DNA of 64,000 bases. It comes from Allomyces macrogynus ATCC 38327. Lineage: Eukaryota; Blastocladiomycota; Blastocladiomycetes; Blastocladiales; Blastocladiaceae. Where the stretch lies: NCBI GenBank assembly GCA_000151295.1, contig GG745347.1:56038-120037 (forward strand), given 5' to 3'. Below the pieces are notes generated by a model. That model was given only the letters and a program-made list of their open reading frames with translations, searched no databases and had not been told where the DNA came from. Below, piece after piece: positions 58,837-64,000 of this stretch (its first letter is position 1; every line of letters starts with the position of its first letter). The translations under genes and the position numbers were made by a program.

Positions 58837-58863
58837 GTGTCGTATACCGCCGGTATACGACAC
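58837..58863. repeat. 27-bp near-perfect palindrome
   Basis: Two 13-nt arms (GTGTCGTATACCG and CGGTATACGACAC) are exact inverted copies around a single central C. It lies at the junction between the CpG-poor block and the tandem repeats. A dimeric recognition site for a recombinase, replication initiator or repressor would look like this; function is not shown. Confidence 0.85.
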
Positions 58864-58867
58864 TTGT

Positions 58868-59055
58868 CCAGCCATACCCCCAACTGCCCGCGACAGTACT
58901 GTCGCGACAGTGCAGTACCAGCCATGCCTGGCACTGCCCGCGCCCCCACCTCGACAGTACAGTGCCAGCCATGCCAGACACTGCCCACGACACTGTAGCT
59001 ACGGCCGTGTCAGCCATGCCAGGAAGTGCCCGCGCCCAGGGGCGACAGCCCCGCC
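58868..59055. repeat. Four tandem ~47-bp repeats with embedded GACAGTACTGTC palindrome
   Basis: CCAGCCATRCC starts copies at 58868, 58918, 58965 and about 59010, each followed by an ACTGCCCRCG-like stretch and a GACAGTA/GACACTGTA element. Copy 1 contains the perfect 12-bp palindrome GACAGTACTGTC (58892-58903). GC-rich, unlike the genes that follow. Iteron-like layout. Confidence 0.75.
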
Positions 59056-59266
59056 CGCCCCCGCAGGTGGTAGCGTGACCCGGGTCAGTCTGGGAGCCTC
59101 CCAGCGACACCATCCATAACCTAATCGAGGAGCGCGTCACTGACGGCGCTGCGCACCCCGACCGGCGAGCTGGGGACTTGGAGATTATTCGGTGAAAATA
59201 GCAAGGAGCAGTTCGGGGAAACGTTCGAGAGCCCATTGGTCACGGGGACCCGTTCTTTGAAAATCG

Positions 59267-59330
59267 CCTAGTTGTAACAAATTTGGGGGTAGAGTATAGA
59301 TATTCTCTGTCCGTTTTTGTTACAACTAGG
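59267..59330. repeat. 15-bp inverted repeat with 34-nt loop
   Basis: CCTAGTTGTAACAAA (59267-59281) is repeated exactly inverted at 59316-59330. The loop contains the partly symmetric AGAGTATAGATATTCTCT. It lies about 190 bp beyond the stop of the minus-strand primase-helicase gene, so it may act as a transcription end signal, a replication structure or an element terminus. Confidence 0.8.
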
Positions 59331-59518
59331 GAATTTTGTTCTGTGTTGGGGGTTCAGAGTAGGGGGGGCACCCAAACGTGTTGCAAAAACGAATCGTGGG
59401 GATTTGTCGTTGTGGGGGCCATGAGGCTCCACGCAGCGCAGCGGAGTAGGAGAGATGGCCGTCGTGGAAAGGATTCGGTGTATTTTTTACGGAAATTCAA
59501 TGAAAACAAACAAGGGGA

Positions 59519-62479
59519 TTACTCTTCGTCCTCTTCCTCTGACAACTCCAAAACAAACGCGGTCTTTCCTTGCTTTTCTTCCTCAATGCCAGTGGTGTAA
59601 AGATGGTACAGGCGAAACAAGTCAGCACCTTCATCTGTCCACTTGATGTTCGGGTATGGCTTGCGCTCAATCCAGACTCGGTGCTTATTCGAATCCTGCT
59701 CCAGGACCCGCTTGCCAAAGTACACGTTGAACATCTTCATGATGGTGGTTGCATTGAGTGACTTGAGCAAAGCCACTTGCTTGAAATCACTCGACAAGGC
59801 CAAGCGCAAATGTTCAGGGACGTGAGAAGTGACAGGAAAATCCTCGTCTTCCCCAATCTTGATGGCGTTGTGAGCAATGACCTTGTGCAACACATGGTTC
59901 TTGTCAGACTTGTAAAATTTCGAACACTGGTCAAAGAAATCCTCGCCTCGATAGTTCCACAGTGCAGCCATGTCGTCTTCCCCAAGGTACTTGCCATAAT
60001 GACCCTTGAACATGAACTTGCGAATTCCAAGCCATGTTTCCCATGAAGGTTCGTCGTCATCCGTGTTGAAGTGGTGCTCCAACACATCTTCCTCGACTTC
60101 TTCAATGTTTTTCCAGAGACACGTGAGCGCGCCACATTCCTCGACCGCCTTGAGACCAGGATTCAGGTCATAAAAGTAGTCGGGGCCAGCGCGAATGTTG
60201 ATGCAAGCCATTTTTCGAAAGACTTCAAAAACGCTGGCACTCGATGCGCTCTCATTCATGTCCATTTCGAGCTGTGCATTCTTGATGATGGCCGCATGCA
60301 TTTCTCGGACCTCGCCAATGTCGATTGGCTTGAGTCGAGGCGTCAGCCCATTTTTCTGCCCCTGTGTCGACATGTACACGATTTCGTTATCCTTGGGGTG
60401 GCGAATCCTGTAAATGGCTTGGAAAAAATCACGAGGCGCCACCCAATCTTCGTATCGAGCGTAGACCTTGTCAAACACGTTGCGCAGTGAGAAGTTGACC
60501 CCAACCGTGATTTTTGTGTTGGCGACAACAACTCGAACCTCATCACTGGCCCACACGTTGTCCGGGTCAATGAGCTCCTTGAGTTCGTGCTGGGGTCGGT
60601 CGCCATGGTAGACCTTGATTTGTTTTCCAATTGTCCAATCAAACTGGCGTGCAAGATACTCACCAAACGACTGCACAGACCAAATCCCCTTGTTGTCGAC
60701 CTTGCGTGGAATAAAGACATACAGCTTCTTTCCCTGTGACAAGTCGTTCAGGATATTCATCTTGAAAAACGTTTCGTCAGTGACAGCCTCGCCATTTACA
60801 TGCCGACCCGTCAGCTTTGACATGACCCTGGGTTGGAAATCCTCGGGTAGTGTGTTGCGAACCACATTGACGTGACCAGCAAGATGCTCGTTGATTTTCG
60901 TCGGCTTGTAGACTGCTGAGATGAATTCCATGGTGAGTTGCGTGATGAATGCATCCATGAAAATGCACAGCTTGGATTCGGTAATCATTCTCTTGATTGC
61001 AAGGAGATTGCCAGCAAAATTGTTTTGCCGCTTTGTCACATGAAGCTTGTCCGTCAAATACATTTGCAAGACGGTCTCGCTTTCGTCAATGACAATGTAG
61101 TCGTATGGCTTGTTGAGGTAGTGCAAAGAGCATGGCGAGCAAATCAGATGCTGGAACGTGTCCAGTGTGGACTTGTCCTTGACTGTTTTGTAGTGCTGGA
61201 AATGGACAAGCCGACCTTGGGTGTTGTAGGCAAGCGTGATGCGGGGGGTAATCCAGAGAACGCGCGAATCGGGGTGGGCCTCGATGAATTCAGCCACGGC
61301 CCCTGTCTTGTTTGACCCCATCCCAGTGGCCAGCACGTTGAATTTCTTGGTCCCGTCAATGTCAGCCCCCTGCAAATACTGCCGAGGAACAGTCTTGGTT
61401 GCTTTCACACGAGTTGACGCGCGAAATTTGCGCAACGCCTTGGATTTGAGTGCGGATGGCCAGAACTTGGCATAGATTGCCTCGATGAAACGGGTTGTGA
61501 TGTTGTATGGCGATTTTTCCAGGTCCTTCCAGTATCCCCAGTAACGGGCGACTCGTGCAGAGTGTGGCTCATCCGACTTGCTCTTTTGACTGTTCCACGT
61601 CATGAAATCGTCAAAGGTGATTCCCTGCTTGTTTGCCCAGACCATGACTCGCCAAATCACACTGTGAGATAGCCGGTTCTCGTTTCCATCAAGCGGAATG
61701 TTGTTGAGGATTTCCAACGGCGTTGCGTCATAAAAGAAAAAGTCGAGGTCCCGCTTCTTGGGGGTGAGCACTTGAATGTCTGCAACAAAATCAGGAGCCT
61801 TGGACTTTGCGCCCTTGGGCTTGACTGGCTTTGGAAACGTCAACGTGTTGATGTCAATGCACTCTTCGTCAAAATCGTACTGAATAAGATGCTTGGACAA
61901 CTCCTTTGAGCCTTCAATGTAAATGCCTGTATCTGCACGTGGCTTCGACTGGTTGATGCACTTCATCAGGCGATTGCTTGAGTAGACCGACGCATCAAAC
62001 CCAAGGTCCTGCGTGTTTTCCTCTGCGAAATTCTTGAGCTTCCAAATGTCAGCAAATTGAACAGTGTAATTCGACAGCGTGATGTGATACGAGTGCTTGG
62101 TTTCGGTCTCGTATCCACAAATCTGCATGTTTGCACCTGGGAACTGTCGAAGAATACACGCCTTGACGTCTTCGAGTTGAAGCAATCCCAGCTTGTCATC
62201 AACGTCAAAATACACCTTGAACAATCGCGAATTTACAAGGAGTTCAAACAGATTGTGGTTCCGTTTCAGCAACCTGAGCAAATGCTCGGGAGTAGTGCTC
62301 GAATATGCATTCCAGTCTTGTCCAACTCCTTTGTTGATTATCTTGACAATGGGGATGTGGTCATCGGGCAGGTTTTGCAACACGTGGGCCTGGGGCCCGT
62401 CCTCTGAATTTTTCGTGCTCTTCTTTCCTGAAAACCACTGGAGGCCATGGTAGCGGGTCTTGACTTTGAAGACGGTCAT
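59519..62479 (-). CDS. AEP primase - UL9/origin-binding-type SF2 helicase fusion, virus-like
   Basis: Intron-free 986-aa frame with lower GC than host genes. An N-terminal archaeo-eukaryotic primase is indicated by KVYFDVDDK (DVD at 92-94), KHSYHITL (SYH at 130-132) and DASVYSSNRLMKCINQSK (162-179), the three AEP motifs in order. A C-terminal helicase of the herpes-type origin-binding family follows: ATGMGSNKT (Walker A, 384-392, with Asn where Gly is usual), RVLWITPRITLAYNTQGR, YIVIDESETVL (DExx, 461-471), ANTKITVGVNFSLRNVFD and DFFQAIYRIRHPKD (motif VI). The tail is acidic. AEP plus UL9-like helicase fusions are known from nucleocytoplasmic large DNA viruses, where they are thought to prime and unwind at replication. 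It is divergently paired with the zinc protein at 62615. No breaks or stops, so it may be intact. Confidence 0.85.
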   Translation of the reverse strand: MTVFKVKTRYHGLQWFSGKKSTKNSEDGPQAHVLQNLPDDHIPIVKIINKGVGQDWNAYSSTTPEHLLRLLKRNHNLFELLVNSRLFKVYFDVDDKLGLLQLEDVKACILRQFPGANMQICGYETETKHSYHITLSNYTVQFADIWKLKNFAEENTQDLGFDASVYSSNRLMKCINQSKPRADTGIYIEGSKELSKHLIQYDFDEECIDINTLTFPKPVKPKGAKSKAPDFVADIQVLTPKKRDLDFFFYDATPLEILNNIPLDGNENRLSHSVIWRVMVWANKQGITFDDFMTWNSQKSKSDEPHSARVARYWGYWKDLEKSPYNITTRFIEAIYAKFWPSALKSKALRKFRASTRVKATKTVPRQYLQGADIDGTKKFNVLATGMGSNKTGAVAEFIEAHPDSRVLWITPRITLAYNTQGRLVHFQHYKTVKDKSTLDTFQHLICSPCSLHYLNKPYDYIVIDESETVLQMYLTDKLHVTKRQNNFAGNLLAIKRMITESKLCIFMDAFITQLTMEFISAVYKPTKINEHLAGHVNVVRNTLPEDFQPRVMSKLTGRHVNGEAVTDETFFKMNILNDLSQGKKLYVFIPRKVDNKGIWSVQSFGEYLARQFDWTIGKQIKVYHGDRPQHELKELIDPDNVWASDEVRVVVANTKITVGVNFSLRNVFDKVYARYEDWVAPRDFFQAIYRIRHPKDNEIVYMSTQGQKNGLTPRLKPIDIGEVREMHAAIIKNAQLEMDMNESASSASVFEVFRKMACINIRAGPDYFYDLNPGLKAVEECGALTCLWKNIEEVEEDVLEHHFNTDDDEPSWETWLGIRKFMFKGHYGKYLGEDDMAALWNYRGEDFFDQCSKFYKSDKNHVLHKVIAHNAIKIGEDEDFPVTSHVPEHLRLALSSDFKQVALLKSLNATTIMKMFNVYFGKRVLEQDSNKHRVWIERKPYPNIKWTDEGADLFRLYHLYTTGIEEEKQGKTAFVLELSEEEDEE

Positions 62480-62614
62480 CTTTACAGGTTACCTAGAAAA
62501 AAAAGCTGGGGAGTCGTCCCTACTTATGCGTTTGCGTTTAGCGTTCAGACCCCCGTGTGTTTTTTTCGTTTTGCAAATTAAGTCCTGTAACCCACTAGTT
62601 GGTAATACACTAGG
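62480..62614. promoter_or_regulatory. Compact divergent promoter of the virus-like segment
   Basis: 135 bp separate the two divergent starts. It contains an A8 run (T8 on the minus strand) about 15-30 bp before the primase-helicase ATG, and a CACTAG motif twice within 35 bp of the zinc-protein ATG. Short, AT-rich, intron-free spacing is virus-like and unlike the host promoters in this window. Confidence 0.5.
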
Positions 62615-63358
62615 ATGAACGACATTCACATCAAGTCCAGCCCAGCATGCAGCTACTGGTGTGCAAAACCAGGAAACCAAAACCCAAAATTGTCAGTGCA
62701 GCGAATCCATATTCGACTTTCAGAGCTGCTTCAGATGCCATTGTACGAAATTGAAGAGGGAGCCAAACTTCGGACTTTGCTTGAAGGATTCAAACGCATT
62801 GGGCATGTCGAGAAATCGAATGCTGACGAGCCCCTCACATGCATTTGTGGAATCCATGTCAGCGAGGTCTGGATTATTGGGGACGAAAACACGAACGTTG
62901 GAATTGGGTCAAAATGCATTGAACGAATTGATGCAGCCATGGGGGACCAAATCAATGCTGAAATCAAGCAACGCAACCGGAAAACATTTGATTGTGCCCC
63001 ATGTGGAAAGCGACACCGAAAAGAGGATGGGTGCCCTTTGCAAAAAATGCAAATTGTGAAATCACCACCTCTTCCCACCCCAGAAATCCCGAGTACCCCA
63101 CCACCACCCTACACTGAAGCCCCCCCATCGAAAAAGTGTGTGAAATGTACAAAACCCAATACCACAAAATACGCCACATGTTTGTCATGTATTCAGCAAG
63201 CAAAACGCTGCACGGGAAATGGCTGCACAAAGCTCGTCTTCAACCCCAATCACAACGTTTGTTACAATTGCCATCTCAAACAATCAGGCGCAACAAGACA
63301 ATGTGCGTGTGGTCGATACATCAAGGGGAATTACACGCTGTGTTTTGGATGTAAATAA
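62615..63358 (+). CDS. Multi-zinc-ribbon protein of the virus-like segment
   Basis: Intron-free 247-aa frame. An N-terminal helical region (QRIHIRLSELLQMPLYEIEE) leads into LTCICGIHVSEVWIIGDENT followed by NVGIGSKCIERI. This CxCGxxI...iGSxCI pattern is one I associate with short Cys domains in large DNA virus proteins (recollection, not a search). A CAPCGKRHRKEDGC knuckle and a Pro-rich linker follow. The C-terminal ~75 residues hold at least three CxxC pairs (CVKC, CLSC, CYNC, CACG, CFGC) in treble-clef or ribbon spacing. Nucleic-acid or protein binding is inferred from the zinc sites. It shares the divergent promoter with the primase-helicase. No host homologue recognised. Confidence 0.7.
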   Translation: MNDIHIKSSPACSYWCAKPGNQNPKLSVQRIHIRLSELLQMPLYEIEEGAKLRTLLEGFKRIGHVEKSNADEPLTCICGIHVSEVWIIGDENTNVGIGSKCIERIDAAMGDQINAEIKQRNRKTFDCAPCGKRHRKEDGCPLQKMQIVKSPPLPTPEIPSTPPPPYTEAPPSKKCVKCTKPNTTKYATCLSCIQQAKRCTGNGCTKLVFNPNHNVCYNCHLKQSGATRQCACGRYIKGNYTLCFGCK

Positions 63359-63422
63359 TCGATGGTGCGTTTTCCATAAATATTCTCTCATCCCCTCAGT
63401 AAAAGCGACACTCATCAAAACA

Positions 63423-64000
63423 ATGTCGACATTCACCAGCCAGCAACTCGTTGAACAGCACTGGGGTGCTTTCCTTGAAAAGAAGAAGAACGACACTGGT
63501 TCAATTGGTGTCTATGACAAGCTGCTGCAATTCTTCAAAGACCGCAACATCAATTTGCTCGACCAAGAGGCAACACTGACCACCATTGATGGCCTTGAAG
63601 TGAATCGACAGTTCATGGCAAACTACACAGCGACATTCGTGAATTATCTGGCGACGGTCCACGACGAATTCAAGGAATTAGCCAGTGGCTATTCGCTCTT
63701 TGCAAAGACCATGGACATGTTGCGACAAGAGAAAAAGAAACAGCAATCACTCCCTTACCAGATGCACGAGGTTCAGGCAAAGTTGGACGAGTGGTCGCCC
63801 CAACTCCCAACATACAGAAAACGCAACAAGGAGTCAATTGTCGCGGCGTTGCTTCAAGGACACTTGGCTTTGCGATGTGATATTGCCATGATTGTCAATG
63901 ACGAGCCGCACACTGAGCTACCATATGTTCTTGCTGACGAGCCCTGTGTCATGGTACCGCAGCCAACAGGCAAGGTTTCAAACAAGGCTTATGACGGGCA
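63423..64000 (+). CDS. Unknown protein of the virus-like segment, cut by the window edge
   Basis: Open from the ATG at 63423 to the last base with no stop, at least 192 codons. It starts MSTFTSQQLVEQHWGAFLEK and continues with helical, charged sequence (TATFVNYLATVHDEFKELAS, MLRQEKKKQQSLPYQMHEVQ) and then more mixed sequence. The preceding 64-bp gap contains AATATTCTCT, also present (as GATATTCTCT) in the loop of the inverted repeat at 59267-59330. No family recognised; an N-terminal part of a larger structural or replication protein is possible. Confidence 0.6.
   Translation, partial: MSTFTSQQLVEQHWGAFLEKKKNDTGSIGVYDKLLQFFKDRNINLLDQEATLTTIDGLEVNRQFMANYTATFVNYLATVHDEFKELASGYSLFAKTMDMLRQEKKKQQSLPYQMHEVQAKLDEWSPQLPTYRKRNKESIVAALLQGHLALRCDIAMIVNDEPHTELPYVLADEPCVMVPQPTGKVSNKAYDG

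Noticed and set aside
1..64000. CRISPR arrays, rRNA genes, bacterial operon signals
   Set aside because: None seen; the tandem repeats present are minisatellite, segmental or iteron-like, and the genes are eukaryotic with introns.

Overview
This window looks like nuclear DNA of an early-diverging, zoospore-forming fungus, most likely Blastocladiomycota (Allomyces type). The evidence is a GC-rich, CpG-rich background, short introns (mostly 60-105 nt) and an intron 5' splice site that usually begins GTACG. The genes point to fungi: a P3A-type plasma-membrane H+-ATPase, an Ecl1-family protein and Kex2-like propeptide sites, alongside DHCR24, CLYBL and DNA ligase IV. The placement is an inference from gene content; no marker gene for phylogeny is present.

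Layout, left to right. 0.6-11.1 kb: four minus-strand genes (an unknown acidic protein, an unknown Q/A-rich protein, the peroxisomal import receptor PEX5, and a homeodomain protein). 11.6-13.4 kb: a decayed block almost without CpG. 13.9-15.9 kb: DHCR24-like sterol reductase (+). 16.2-17.1 kb: small protein with an RVxF motif (-). 18.7-24.1 kb: a full-length ABCC/MRP transporter (+). 25.8-26.3 kb: Ecl1-like protein (+). 27.5-28.9 kb: three diverged ~520-bp tandem repeats. 29.0-34.3 kb: an expansin-like gene array (three intact genes and two gene ghosts, all -). 35.1-37.5 kb: NPRL2/NPR2 (+). 38.0-40.0 kb: single-pass membrane protein with a Cys-rich ectodomain (+). 41.1-44.2 kb: membrane-anchored EGF plus beta-propeller phytase-like protein (-). 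44.5-45.3 kb: Helitron-type Pif1 helicase relict (-). 45.6-48.8 kb: DNA ligase IV (-). 49.4-52.6 kb: H+-ATPase (-). 55.3-56.5 kb: CLYBL-like mitochondrial lyase (-). 56.8-58.8 kb: a second CpG-poor block. 58.8 kb to the right edge: a compact, intron-free, visibly less GC-rich segment of virus-like character.

The right-hand segment is the most unusual part. It opens with a 27-bp near-perfect palindrome, four tandem ~47-bp repeats and a 15-bp inverted repeat. It then carries a 986-aa fusion of an archaeo-eukaryotic primase (AEP) and a UL9/origin-binding-type SF2 helicase, a divergent multi-zinc-ribbon protein, and an unknown protein running off the edge. The AEP plus UL9-like helicase arrangement is known from nucleocytoplasmic large DNA viruses, so I read this as one end of an endogenous large DNA virus or a virus-derived replicating element.

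Host genes cover peroxisome import (PEX5), sterol side-chain reduction (DHCR24), membrane energisation and efflux (H+-ATPase, ABCC), nutrient signalling (NPRL2 of GATOR1/SEACIT; Ecl1), end-joining repair (LIG4), and secreted or surface functions (expansins, phytase-like protein). They are not arranged as a pathway. All exon boundaries were inferred by eye from reading-frame continuity, GT-AG signals and family conservation.
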